Position numbers and translations under genes: made by a program
Source: Silurus meridionalis
Lineage: Eukaryota; Chordata; Actinopteri; Siluriformes; Siluridae
Reading direction: 5' to 3'
Length of the DNA stretch: 64,000 nt
NCBI RefSeq assembly: GCF_014805685.1
Contig: NC_060884.1
Location: 14,366,856-14,430,855, forward strand
Shown here: piece after piece, positions 47,150 through 58,607 of the stretch
Layout: each line of letters starts with the position of its first letter
Position numbering within the stretch: position 1 is the first letter of the stretch
Notes under the pieces: generated by a model
Seen by the model: the letters and a program-made list of their open reading frames with translations, nothing else
The model's database searches: none
Told to the model about the DNA's origin: nothing

Positions 47150-47411
47150 TAATTTGGGAAAATGTGGTAAAATTAAAGGGACTTCTTATTTGTGCATAAA
47201 GATTTCTGTGCTCGTTTATATTTATTTATTTTTTTTTACATGGATTGGTTATGTACGTGTTTCTTGTTTAGAAGTGGTGTATTAACAATAATAATAAAAA
47301 AAGAACAATCGTGGTTTGAGCATGAGTAGTAGCAGCTGCTAAATGAACAAAAGTTCACAGTTGTATGTGTTTATTTTATATAATCTACTGTATGTCTTTC
47401 TATACTGTATG

Positions 47412-47926
47412 CAGGGGTTTTCAACTGGTTCTGTGCCAGAGACCACCATTCTGACTAACAAGTAATCCGTGGCCCACTATTGTAAAAAGCGATCCATGAT
47501 GGTGCTGACTAGCAAACTTCACCTTAGTTAGAAACGTTAGCTAACAGCTCCACTCCAAATTTCAATTCACCAAAACTATTAAGCGTCTATTCAATAAAAC
47601 CAGAATAATGTGTTTTCTTAACTCTGAGATGCTGGTCTATTTCGCGCGCAAGATGAATGTGTACGTATATGACGCAAAACACAACGTTAGCAAAGCATAG
47701 GCCTGATAGGTGCAAAGCTAGCCTATCCTGTGTCAGTTTAAATATTTTAGATATTGTCAATAAATTCAGTTTTTCCACTTATGTACAAATATTCTGGAAA
47801 TGTTTGGAAAAATAAATTATGGAAAAAAAGTGATTTTAATAGTGAAATTATGTAGGCTGTCACGGACCACATGCAATGCCGCCGCAGACCACAAGGGGGC
47901 CGCGGACCACCGGTTGAAAACCCCTG
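47412..47926. mobile_element. hAT-type MITE (Charlie-like)
   Basis: The left end caggggttttcaactggtt and the right end, whose reverse complement is caggggttttcaaccggtt, match at 18 of 19 bases. The repeated GGCCCAC/GCGGACCAC motifs next to the ends are typical of Charlie-type hAT elements. The flanks share ctgtat, but shifted by a base (47405-47410 and 47927-47932), so the 8-bp duplication is imperfect. There is no transposase coding. Confidence 0.8.
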
Positions 47927-47934
47927 CTGTATAT

Positions 47935-49889
47935 ATACATGGATAACACAGGACCCTTACTAGTAATAATAAGATATGGCCACATGGTGGAAGCATTGAT
48001 TTACTTTAAACAGAGAAGGGATTTATGCACACAGACGTTTGTTTATCATTTGCTCTGACAGACTAGAATGCTAGTCTTTTTTAAATCTCTTTTGAGGATA
48101 CCTGCTGCTAAGTTTATTTTAACCAAGTATAATAATTACATAATTAAATGTATATTTACAATATTTAATTTATTTGTGTCTATAGCAGCCATGTGTTAGG
48201 GTATATGTAAAACTCTCAGCTCTCTATGGCTATATTTTAATTAATTCAACATTTATAACATATTTCTAAAAAGAACACTTGGGTACACACACAGAAATAT
48301 ACTAAAACTTTCCATCTTCTTTTACTTTCTAAATAAAGTACCTGGTAAAGTAATACAGTACCTGCATCCATATGGTATATTTTTTTCTTACCCATCTGTG
48401 ATCAATATCAGACATTATGCCATTTGTCCAGCCCCAGATGGCACAGTTTTTATTTTCAGTGTTAAATTTTTTCTGCCAGAATCACTCTGAAAAAGTTTTT
48501 TTTTACCTGGGACAGGCAAATGACGATAACGAATATACCTGCCATTGCAGTAGACATTCTGATAACGGGCACATACTCTGCTGTGGAATGTTGAGGAATT
48601 TCCAGCCACCATACACCCTGTGTGTTCAGACAACTATTAGATGCTCAAGTCCTTTATTCTACATTCTGGCTCACATGCATTTTACTTCTGGTGTATAGTG
48701 TGTAGTATAATGCCAATGAGTGCCTCAGTAATTTTTTTTTTGTATGTTTGATAGAATGTGATACGATACACGTAAGCAGCCTTCGGCTAAAGCACTCTGC
48801 AGGCTGTTTTGAAATAGCAAGAGCTAACTCGGAGTGGAGAAATGGAAATTTTGCAAATCAGTACAGTTTATATAGTGACCTATTTTACACCAGTATAGAC
48901 ATACGTAAGCCATGAAATGATGTAGACGAAGGTTTTTGTTTGAAGTTTATATTTTGCCATCCAGATCATATATATTTTTTATTAGTTGAGAAGGGAGTAT
49001 GAATGCATCATGATGATTCATTGTTTTTATTTTTAATTTTTTTATATATGCATTAATAATATAATGCAGAATTCAGAAAGCCACAAGAGAATATTATACT
49101 ACAAAACTATTCGTTGTTTAAAAAAAGAAATTCATCATTATCATAATCCTTATCAATACTTAAACTGGAAAGGCAGAAATGAGTGCAAGCCAAAAAAGGC
49201 TAAACAAACACTGCTTGCAAATCTTATTAGAAATACCCACTCATAAATCTTAAGAATATTTAAAAGAGAATTGTAAAGAAAGTAAAGGAAAAAGAGTCTT
49301 TATTTGACTTTCATTTTAAATGATTGAGCTATTTGAGTAAGACTAAGTCAGTTGGCATCTATAGTACACTGTTCCAAAATGTAGGTATAAGATTTTACTC
49401 AATTTGATTACTATTCATAAATACTCCATGATTGACAATGTTCAGATAATTTTATCATAGCAACACAGTAGACAAAACTGTGTATTCTGTGTATTACATT
49501 TTACAGGCTATTTTATATTCCAAATGGTGCAAACTGCAACCATGACATGCTCTCCCTGTTTGACTGATGTTTTCTTCCCTGCTTTTTCACTGTCAGAAGG
49601 GCACCTTCCTTCTTTCTTGGAGACAGCTAGGCCATCATCCGCCCTTTGCTAAAGGCTAAAAGCTAAAGGCTATTAGCAGTCCTATTCTCCATTGTTTGCC
49701 AGTGTTTCATCCATCAAACTGTAGAATGCAATGTTTTAGTAGTTGTAGTTTTAATGGTTTTGACAAAATTTGCTAAGATTCTGTGGAAGTACTTGCATCA
49801 AATATGGCAGGTCCTGCAAAAATTATGATTTACACTTTCACACAAAAAATAAATAAAGATGAATTCCTTCCTGGCATTTGCCATTTGCA
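47935..49889. other. Gene-free AT-rich DNA
   Basis: Overlapping frames on both strands at 48415-48698 (72 and 93 codons) show no recognisable domain. The CAGGCAAATGACGATAACG stretch there is unassigned. Confidence 0.45.
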
Positions 49890-50345
49890 CAGTAAACCTC
49901 TAGATTGTCCTAATCACCATTATATCTGTCTTAAGTGAATATATCATCCGATCAGTTTGGCAGCCGAGTGTGAATGTCAAAACCTTCAGGATATGACAGA
50001 TTACCATTGCACTAGGTTGATGCATGTTCACATCAACCCTAATGATAAATTAGACCCTCAGTCAGTCAATATCCTCTAGGCTGGACCATTAAAGGGTAAT
50101 GTAAAATTCATGATGGGGCTATACGTGGATCCATGGCAGAGAACACAGGTCAGTTATAGTTCATTTAATTTGGTAGCGCAAATGTCTTCATGTTCATGTC
50201 TGGTATGATACCTTCAGGAAATTTGCATTATCGAGTGACTTCTCGAAGACACTTTCTCTATGGCTGGTTGCTTTACAGGCGGCATGGCCCCCTCGAGACA
50301 GGCATTACTGAAAAAGAGAGAATGAGAAACTGGGAGTGAGCTAGA
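49890..50345. promoter_or_regulatory. Candidate conserved non-coding block
   Basis: Repeat-free sequence of higher complexity (attgtcctaatcaccattat, ATATCATCCGATCAGTTTGGC, CCTAATGATAAATTAG, AAATTTGCATTATCGAG). It has closely spaced homeodomain-type TAAT cores and no credible frame. The assignment is weak and rests on composition only. Confidence 0.2.
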
Positions 50346-50784
50346 TTACATTATTGAAATACTTAGAAGTGAAAGATTTCCCATCAGCTTCCTTTCATCC
50401 TACTCCCCTGGCACTGGGCAGCTTAGAGAACACTTTGTTCTGTTTAATATTGTTTGGTGAATAGGAACACTTGTCTATCCATACATTTGTCAAGCCAGTT
50501 GGGAATTGTTAAATATCCATGTTAAATTAACCAATGTGACCTTCTTATCATCTTCGTCTTTGTTAAAGGCAATCTTTTTAGTGTTTCCATAACGAGCAAT
50601 TTAACCAGAAAGACATTGACTCAAGTTCCTGAGCAGTAGCTTGTTGTTTTAAAAATTGGATTTATCTCACTTTTTACAGGCTAAAGGACAAAAGACAGTT
50701 AATAGGTGTTGACAATTTATTCTGTGGTGTAACTGCTGGTGACCTTTGCATATAAATAGGAAAACATTCAAGAATGCACTTAGC
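50346..50784. other. Gene-free DNA
   Basis: No exon or repeat is recognised. Confidence 0.5.
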
Positions 50785-51122
50785 TCAAGTGCTATGATGG
50801 CTTAGTGGGAGCCAGTTTACAATTCCAGGGTTTGAGCTGCAATTTCTTTTTGGATCAGTTTAGTGTTATCTTGATTGTGAGTTAAGGTTACTCTTTTTTG
50901 CATGTTGTTTCTGTGTTCGTATCAGTTTCCATCAGTTTCTCTAGCTTTCACACTCTGTCAAAGACATGCATTTGTTATACTAAATTGATACTACTGAATG
51001 TGGTGCATAGTGCAATGTGATATACTGGCATCCAAAACTGTTAGGCTAGTGTTGCCAATACTGGCTCCAGACTGTGGCCCAAGATAAAACAGTTGAATAA
51101 ATAAATGAATGAATGAATAAAT
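50785..51122 (+). repeat. Diverged tRNA-derived SINE
   Basis: The head gctatgatggcttagtggga is A-box-like, followed by a degenerate B box (agggtttgagctgc). Further along, tgttgccaatactggctcca and gataaaacagttgaataaat end in AATG repeats (51102-51122), the usual 3' end of one teleost SINE class (recalled). Many substitutions show an old copy. Confidence 0.55.
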
Positions 51123-52319
51123 GGTTCAAAATAATGTAATTTAACTGCACACTTACTCTCATGTATTATTTATTTGGTACTTTCAGGTGATTCACAATTA
51201 CATCAAATTATCAAAAGACAGTCATAATGATATAGATATCTTTAAAACTTTTCTCTATCAATCAATAAAACAAACATGTGCGTGTGTGTGGATTATTTAT
51301 GTATATGTGCGTGTGGGGGACTAAAAGTAATTAACCCATTTAAAATACAAAAAATAACTGTCAGGATATTGTCATTAATAGACTGTTTTCATAATCTAGC
51401 TAGTTTCTTCAAAACCGATGAATGTCATTCCATATGGAGAAAAAAAAATCTTTGTATTTAAGTACCCTAAATGTGTATTGTGCAACTGTCTTTAAATTAT
51501 ATTTTAACCAGCAGTAGGTGCAAACAAAGATCCACTATGATGTGTCATTATTTGATCTGAAATCATTAATCATTTTGGACCTCCTCCAGAGGCCACACTA
51601 CAAGGGATCCTAAAGGATGATTTCCACAAATGATGGTTGTAAAATATCCACAAATACTATACAGGCAGCAAGATCTTGCCTTACCTCAGCTGCAATTCTA
51701 AAGAATATTTGGATATAAGACATGAAAAACAGAGATGATTATAACTCAATTTTCTGTTTTCAAAGTCTGTGCTGAAAAATTTGAGGGAATGCAGTTTTAA
51801 CAGTATAAATGGAACCTAAGCTGGTTTACTAAGAGTTACAGGTGTGCATTTAAAACACGATTTTTTTATTGTCAAAACAAATGGAAGAAGCAAGGTCCCC
51901 ATGGATATGGCTGAAAATACTGTATGCTGATACAGCTCTGCTTTATCTTTTGTGCACAACGGATGCACAAACACAAACAAAATGCTTTTATAACCTGCAT
52001 TGACAATGATAGATGCCACTGCTGATATGCAAATCACCACTGTGACATCTGAGTAGTTACTATAGAAGATAACTGAAAGGTTTAGCAATGCTGCTACAGT
52101 TCACAGCACATGTAAAACATATGGTTTCTTATGGTTTTAGAAGCAAGCAGACACTAATTCCTGCAATGTTAGCTGCGTTTTACTAAATTTGAAATGATTA
52201 TTACTTAAAGGCCAATTTGTAAATGCTGAATATTTTATCTTTAAATAAATAATAGTAAGAGAGAGTTCCTTAATATTAAGACTGACTTATATAAATTGGC
52301 TAAACCTACTAATATAAAT
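51123..52319. other. Gene-free AT-rich DNA
   Basis: Frames at 51276-51461 and 51816-52088 have no recognisable domain. Nothing else is supported. Confidence 0.45.
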
Positions 52320-52516
52320 ATTGTTATAAAAATTACGTCAAAACTGTCCAAAATGTCGATATTTTGTCTGAGCACCACTGCCTTAATCCTCTTGGGAATG
52401 GAATTTACTAAAGCTGCACAGTTGTTGCTGGGATCCTCTTCCACTCCTCCATAATGACATCACAAAGCTACTAGAAGTTAGACACATGGCACTTCTCTAC
52501 CTTCTGCTTGAAGATG
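52320..52516 (-). pseudogene. Tc1-like transposase C-terminal relic
   Basis: The minus strand reads ...MEEDPSNNCAALVNSIPKRI from 52444, corresponding to the usual Tc1 ending 'MEEW..IPATTCAALVNSMPRRI'. Upstream on the minus strand is a degraded HLQAEGREVPCV segment. The frame continues beyond the normal end as noise. The fragment begins abruptly at about 52516, where LINE-derived sequence takes over. No terminal repeats were identified. Confidence 0.6.
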
Positions 52517-52671
52517 CCTCCTCTACACATGTCCAAAACATCTTAATTTGTGATTCCCTCACCTTGTCTCAAAAACGTCCTACATGCGCTGTCCCTCTAA
52601 TAAACTAATTTCTAACCCTGTCCATCCTCATCACTCCCAATGAAAATCTCAGCATCTTTAGCTCTGCTAAA
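52517..52671 (-). repeat. Fragment of the RTE-type LINE
   Basis: cctctacacatgtccaaaac through caccttgtctcaaaaacgtc and tcctcatcactcccaatgaa repeats the LINE segment at about 54796-54948 with scattered substitutions (roughly 85-90% by eye). Both are in the same orientation, minus strand as coding. Its start abuts the Tc1 relic and its end is abrupt (tctgctaaagtg). Confidence 0.75.
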
Positions 52672-53979
52672 GTGTTCGTGCAGACAAGGTGTGTGGGTGG
52701 ATATTTTTTTCACAAAAGCTAAGGGGTTATGAATTTTGCCAAACCCTCTAAATCATGGTTAATGTTACGCATTGCCGTTATCATACTACCGCACAAAAAA
52801 CTGTGGACACATGCTACTGCTGTTGATAGATATTAGGTTTTAGTCCTCCTATATAATATCATTGTCAGCAGTCACTCCATACTGTACATTTATTAGAAAA
52901 TGTTTATACAGAATTTTTCTTTTCATTGATTCACATTGTGAACAGAACAAATCTACAGAAACACTTTATTTTCCCTTGTGGGGTTTGACAAGTAACCTTA
53001 TGTATAATTTAAAAACTTTTAAATGGTTGGTGTATGACTACTTGGTTGCTTTTTCCTTATCGTGACACTAATTTTATGTTTAAAATGAATAATGCATAGC
53101 ATGTTTGTCATAATGCTTATTATGCATGCAGAATATATAAGAAAAGAGCAAGTACTGTTTATGAGAAAGCCTTAGCCAGTAAGAAAAACAAGCATAAGTT
53201 AGTATCTGATAAATTCTTCAGTGTCTTTGAGTTTGTGGCAAGACCTCAGCAGGTAGCTGGGATAGGGCAATTGGGACCATGATCAGCTGCACTGTGCTCT
53301 TTTTGAACATGGTTCCTGGATAAGTGGTCTCTATGGGACTGGGATTGGTTCATTCTTTGTCTTCTTGATGAGTGTTCTACTGGTACAGAATATTCTCTGG
53401 TCTGGTGGGTAGGCATGGTACTAAATTGCACCAAGTTTCCAAGCTCCCTGATGATTCTGTAGACCTGTGCTGCCCTCCCACTGTGCTGCAGACTAATGTC
53501 ATCATCATGGAGATTTTCCTTGATCTGGGGTTGAGGTATAATTTAGCATATTAAAAATTTGATGTGCTTATAAGCCATATACATTGTAAAGTTAAGAAGC
53601 AATACTTAAAAAAAATTGCAATCTCGGTTAATAATAAGTTAATTAATAAGTTTATAGTAATAAATTAGCAGAACCTTAATTTAAAGCATTACCGTATATT
53701 GCAAACAGTTATATTACACCCTACTAACAGTGTGCCACACGGAGTACAACACAATTTCTACAATTTGTAAAAACAATATATTTTTAGTCAGCTATATAAT
53801 TAGATATCTCTTTTTTGTAGGGCCACCTTGTAGGTTTACCCATTCGAAACTAGAGCAATTTTTTTTTTTTCTGTATAATGAGATCATCATAGATCATGTT
53901 TGTGTTCTGTCATTAATTGGAAACATAAAGGCTGAAAAAATTGTGCATAGAATAGAATTATCTGTAGTTATTAATTATA
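52672..53979. other. Gene-free AT-rich DNA
   Basis: Frames at 52862-53065, 53246-53434 and 53730-54068 are short and motif-free. The last runs into the Tc1 element. Nothing else is supported. Confidence 0.45.
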
Positions 53980-53981
53980 TA

Positions 53982-54532
53982 CAGTACAGACCAAAAGTTT
54001 GGACACACCTTCTCATTCAGAGAGTTTTCTTTATTTTCATGACTATGAAAATTGTAGATTCACACTGAAGGCATCAAAACTATGAATTAACACACGTGGA
54101 ATTATATATGGAATTATATACGTAACAAAAAAGTGTGAAACAACTGAAAAATGTCATATTCTAGGTTCTTCAAAGTAGCCACCTTTTGCTTTGATTACTG
54201 CTTTGCACACTCTTGGCATTCTCTTGATGAGCTTCAAGAGGTAGTCACCTGAAATGGTCTTCCAACAGTCTTGAAGGAGTTCCCCAAGAGATGCTTGGCA
54301 CTTGTTGGCCCTTTTGCCTTCACTCTGCGGTCCAGCTCACCCCTAAACCATCTTGATTGGGTTCAGGTCCGGTGACTGTGGAGGCCAGGTCATCTGGCGC
54401 AGCACCCCATCACTCTCCTTCTTGGTCAAATAGCCCTTGATGCCTTCAGTGTGACTCTACAATTTTCATAGTCATGAAAATAAAGAAAACTCTTTGAATG
54501 AGAAGGTGTGTCCAAACATTTGGTCTGTACTG
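53982..54532 (-). mobile_element. Tc1-like element, internally deleted, with long inverted ends
   Basis: The left end cagtacagaccaaaagtttg and the right end (reverse complement cagtacagaccaaatgtttg) form inverted repeats of roughly 95 bp with only a few mismatches, reaching to the tgaaggcatca motif. A TA duplication flanks them (53980-53981, 54533-54534). The interior keeps only the C-terminal end of a Tc1 transposase on the minus strand. At 551 bp versus about 1.2-1.6 kb for a full Tc1, it is a deletion derivative. Confidence 0.88.
54155..54445 (-). pseudogene. Tc1 transposase C-terminal fragment
   Basis: The minus strand reads WPPQSPDLNPIKMV, the conserved segment carrying the final catalytic acidic region (SPDLNPIE in active enzymes, here IK), followed by GELDRRVKAKGPTSAKHL. 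After frame changes, pieces corresponding to KAVIKAKGGYFEE continue towards 54155. A stop (TAG for Trp) follows KMV and at least one frameshift is present, so it is non-functional. Confidence 0.75.
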
Positions 54533-54614
54533 TATTGAAAAGTGAATGATATAGTAGATATTTCTGAGTGTATGTGCAATACCAGTAATCTTCTTTTTCT
54601 TTCGGCTTCTCCCA

Positions 54615-54818
54615 TTAGGGGTCGCCACAGAGGATCATCCGTCTCCATACCCCCCTGTCTTCTACATCTGCCTCTTTCAAACCAACTACCTGCATGTCTT
54701 CCCTCACCACATCCATAAACCTCCTCCTTGGCCCTCCTCTTTTCTTGCTTCCTGGTGGCTCCATTCTCAGCATTCTCCTATATACCCCATGTCCCTCCTC
54801 TGCACATGTCCAAACCAT
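54615..54818 (-). pseudogene. RTE LINE C-terminal domain
   Basis: The open stretch reads MVWTCAEEGHGVYRRMLRME, GSKKRGGPRRRFMDVVREDM and EDRGVWRRMILCGDP, then a stop. This is the typical basic C-terminus of RTE-type ORF2 proteins (GRRML...KRGRPKRRFMDVVREDM). The stop codon lies inside the 3' segment shared with the SINE tails, so the SINE tail includes the last codons (CGDP-stop) of this ORF. Confidence 0.8.
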
Positions 54819-55289
54819 CTAAATTGTGCCTCCTTCACCTTGTCTCCAAAACGTCCTACATGTGCTGTCCCTCTAAACTAGTTTCTAATCCTGTCCATCC
54901 TTGTCACTCCAATGAAAATCTCAACATCTTCATCTCTGCTACCTCCAGCTCCACCTCCTATCTTTTAGTCAATGCCACTGTCTCTAAACCATACACCATT
55001 GCAGGTTTCACCACAGTCCTATAAACTTTCCCTTTCACTCTTGGAGATACCCTTCTATTACGAATCACTTCTGCCACTCTTCTCCACCCACTCTACCCTG
55101 CCTGCACTCTTTTCCTCAGTTTTTTAACACACTCTCCATTACTTTGCACTGTTGACCCCAGGTACCTAAACTTCTCCACCTTCTTCTCCCTGCAACCGCA
55201 CCACTCTACTGCCCTACCTCTCATTCACACACCTGTTCTCTGTCTTACTCCTACTGACTTTCATTCCCCTTCTCTCCAGCATGTACCGC

Positions 55290-56324
55290 CACCTCTTCAG
55301 GCTCTTTTCACCTGCTCCCTACTCTCACCACAAATCACAATATAATCTGCAAACATCATAGTCCACGGAGACTCCTGTCTGACCTTGTCAGTCAACCTGT
55401 CCATCACCACTGCAACAAGGAAAGGGCTCAGAGCTGATCCTTTATGCAGTCCAACCTCCATGTTGAACCAGTTTGTCATTCCTACTGCACACTTCACTGC
55501 TGCCCTACATGTCCTGCACCACCCTCACATACTTTTGACACACCTGACTTCCTCATGCCATACCACAACTCCTCTCTCGGCACCCTGTTGTAAGTTTTTT
55601 CTAAATTCACAAACACACAATGCAACCCCTGACATTCTCTATACTTCTCCATCAACATTCTCAAAGCGAATAATGCATCTGTGGTGCACTTCTTTGGCAT
55701 GAAACCATACTGTTGCTCACAGATGGTCACCTCTTCTCTCAGCCTGGCTTCCACTAATCTTTCCCATAGCTTTGTGGTGTGACTGATCAACTTTATTCCC
55801 CTGTAGTTACTTCAGGTCTGCACATCTTCCTTATTCTTAGAGATTGGTACCAGCACACCCCTCCTCCATTCCTCAAGCATCCTCTCACCTTCCAAAATCT
55901 TATTGAACAACCTGGTTAAAAGATCCACTGCCATATCTTCTAAACATCACCATGCTTCTACCGGTATGTCATCTGGTCCAACCGACTTTTCACTCATTCT
56001 CTTAATTGCTGCTCTCACTTTCTCCTTACTAATCATATCCACTTCCTGCTTCACCATCTCCACACCATCCAAACTTCTCTCGCTCACATTTTCCTCATTC
56101 ATCAGCTGCTCAAAATATTTCCTCCATCTTCTCAACACACACTTCTTATTAGTCAACACATTTCCATCTTCATCCTTTATTGCTAGAATTTGCAGCACAT
56201 CCTTCCCAGCTCGGTCTCTCTGCCTGGCCAAATCCTTTTCTCCTTGCTTAGTGTCCAACTTTACATAGAGCTTCTCATATGACTTTCTTGGGCTTTTGCC
56301 ACATCCCTCTCTACCTGCTGCCAC
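55290..56324 (-). pseudogene. RTE LINE reverse transcriptase domain
   Basis: Minus-strand pieces in order: 55947-56324 (KSYEKLYVKLDTKQGEKDLA ... EKSVGPDDIPVEAW, the fingers motif), 55494-55790 (HTTKLWERLVEARLREE, QYGFMPKKCTTDALF, VFVNLEKTYNRVPR in place of the usual F-I-D-L-E-K-A-Y-D motif A), and 55297-55497 (GLHKGSALSPFLVAVVMDRL motif B, then MMFADYIVI motif C). Motif A has Asn where the catalytic Asp should be. Motif C reads FADY rather than FADD (codon at 55342-55344). The enzyme is therefore dead even apart from its frameshifts. Confidence 0.8.
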
Positions 56325-56494
56325 ATCTCCTTGTACTCCTGCCTACTTTTTTCATCGCTCTGTTGATCCTAATTCTTTTGCCGACCTCTTTCTCCTTATG
56401 CTGTCCTGCACTTCCTCATTCCACCACTATGTCTCTTTCTTTTCCTTTCTATTTCCAGATGTGACACCAAGTACCTTTCTAGCTGTCTCCCTCA

Positions 56495-57122
56495 TCACTT
56501 TTGCAGTAGTTTCCCAATCATCCAGCACCTCTTCAGCACCACAAGCCCCTGTCTGACCTCTTTCCTGAAACTCACACTACAGTTTTCCTTCTTCAGTTTC
56601 CAACATGTTATTCTTAATTCAGTCCTTACTCTTCTCCCCTTCTTCTTCACCTTCAAAACCATCCTACAGACCACCATCCGATGCTGTCTAGCTGCACTGT
56701 CCCCTGCCAACACCTTACAGTCTTCGATCTCCTTCAGGTTGCATCTCCTACATAGAACATAGTCCACCTGTGTGCACCTTCCTCCACTCTTATACATCAC
56801 CCTATAATCCTCCTTCTTCTTAAAATAAGTGTTCACCACTGCCATTTCCATCCTTTTAGCAAAATCTACCACCATCTGCCCTTCTACATTCCTCCCCTTA
56901 AGGCCATACCTACCCATCACCTCTATTCCCTTCACCTACATGCCCATTAAAGTCTGCCCCAATCACCAATTTTTCATTCCTAGGTACACTCTCCACCACT
57001 TCATCAAACTCACTCCAGAATGTTTCCTTCTCCTCCATATCACAACCCACTTGTGGAGCATAGGCACTGATGACAATTATCATCACCCCTTAAACTTCCA
57101 GCTTTACATTAATTACCCTATC
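56495..57122 (-). pseudogene. RTE LINE endonuclease domain (C-terminal part)
   Basis: From about 57115 the minus strand gives ISAYAPQVGCDMEEKETFWS and IGADFNGHVGEG with the Asp-Phe-Asn strand of APE-like endonucleases, split by stop or frame changes. The 146-codon frame 56495-56935 continues with VMGRYGLKGRN, SGGRCTQVDYVLCRR and AARQHRMVVCRM. These correspond to the late APE motifs ending at the conserved Asp-His pair, here D-x5-QHR. It would nick target DNA in an intact element. Confidence 0.75.
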
Positions 57123-57260
57123 AGATGAAATAAGTTATAAAATTTAATTAACTAGTGACTCACTGTTTACAAAAAGAATACAAATATTTACATGCACAGT
57201 GTCTTTTAGTTGACTGAAAAAAAAAAAGTTAAATGTAGTATACTGTACACAGCATTCGTG
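57123..57260. other. AT-rich spacer
   Basis: Sequence next to the truncated LINE 5' end. An A11 run lies at 57218-57229. Confidence 0.5.
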
Positions 57261-57605
57261 TTGTCACGGATAGACCAGGAGTCAGAAACCGGGAGTAAAA
57301 CAGAATGTCTCTTATTGTCTCAACATACACACATGAGAGAGATTACTGGAGCAAATGGTAAACTTAACTGAATGCTTCCTTAGAAGCATAGCCAGAAGCA
57401 TGGCCGCACAGGGAACCAGAGAGGTAGGAAGTCCAGGGTATCTATTGTCTTAACTGAAAGATCAGACCATGAGTGAAGGGAAATAAGGACCTTATAAAGG
57501 GGACAGGTAAATGGGGAACAGGTGTAGCTGATTAGTAGCAGGTAGTGGCTGAGTGAGACTGTGAGCTTTGAAGTGAGGCATGGCTGGTGGTTCTCTGACA
57601 CGTGA
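57261..57605. repeat. Possible unclassified interspersed repeat
   Basis: Starts tgtcacggatagacc and ends ggttctctgaca, so the outer bases TGTCA are inverted. The interior includes gggaacaggtgtagctgatt and agtggctgagtgagactgtg, phrases I associate with a common fish interspersed repeat. The inverted ends are short and the target duplication is unclear, so the call is weak. Confidence 0.3.
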
Positions 57606-58607
57606 ACAGTATTTTCCTATATCCTTTATCATTAGTAACAATGCATACATTAAGCCTGGGTTGATTAGGCCCTGGTTTGTGTTGAAGTAGCTTATGTGTT
57701 CTATGGAAGTTCCACATCATTCAGTGTTGCAAACAAGTCAACAACAGAACCATACAGGCCTCCACAGTGACTAAGGGTGTAGCAATGGTATGATTCATGT
57801 ATTTTTCATTCATTCATCATTATGGATTTCTTGTTACACTTAACAAATACACATATCCGGTTCCAACCAGACCAACATCCTTTTTTCTTTTTTATTTCCA
57901 TATAATTTTCCAAAGGATCACTTCTAATAGATTCTGACAATATTCGGCCTAAAAGTTTCTCTTTGGCCTACACCTAAGCCTAAGCTGTCTCTCTAGGTTG
58001 ACCTTCTGTTGCCATTTTAATGCCATTTCAGGATGTCCACTTGATTTGCAGCTTCTCTTTTGCCCTGCCAAAGTGACAAAGCCTGTCTTACTACATGTTA
58101 TGCTTGTTGTAAGTGATCCCTCTTAGATAGGATTTTCTAGCACATTCAGCATGTTAGAGTTTCTGCCAAACCATAGTGGATTTTGAAGGCGCTGGAAAAG
58201 ACACTATAAAATGTCTGGACCAAAATACTTGATTTGCAAGCTTGGAAAGCTTGAGCTTTCAGTGCTCTGTCAGTCAGATCTTGATATGCTTTTAATTATT
58301 ATTTGAACAACAATACATACATTTCTAAAACACTTCCATTCCTGCCATTTATAGAGTGATTGCTTATGCCATACAGTTTGATTAATTGCAGATATCCTCT
58401 ACAAACATTACTTACAGTAGATGTCTAAAAATCTATTTGTATCAGATTAGTAAATCTTTCTTAGAAAAATATAAACCTTTTTTTTTTAGCAATTCACTAG
58501 TCATTGTGATTTCAGTATTAAAGCAAGAGAGAGAGAGAGAGAGGTGCTTTATGCTTTTTCACATGTACTTTACAGCACAGTGAATTATTTTTTTTTAAAT
58601 ATCCTTG
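57606..58607. other. Gene-free AT-rich DNA
   Basis: A short GA tract lies at 58526-58543. No exon is recognised. Confidence 0.5.

Larger units (their letters stand above)
54590..57122 (-). mobile_element. RTE-type LINE, 5'-truncated and mutated
   Basis: Minus-strand non-LTR retrotransposon. Read 5' to 3' it contains the C-terminal part of an APE-type endonuclease (about 57122-56640), a linker (56600-56300), a reverse transcriptase (about 56000-55290), and a C-terminal basic domain ending just before 54630. The 3' end is gtggcgacccctaatgggag then aagccgaaagaaaaag. The family assignment (RTE/BovB/Rex3-related) rests on protein motifs recalled, not searched. The 5' half of the endonuclease is missing, the usual result of incomplete reverse transcription. 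Multiple stops and frameshifts disable it. Confidence 0.82.

Noticed and set aside
48415..48698. Overlapping plus and minus frames of 93 and 72 codons
   Set aside because: Antisense overlap of two motif-free frames is expected by chance. Neither resembles a known protein.
54728..55702. Plus-strand frames of about 100 codons across the RTE LINE
   Set aside because: They are antisense to the reverse-transcriptase and C-terminal domains of the minus-strand LINE.
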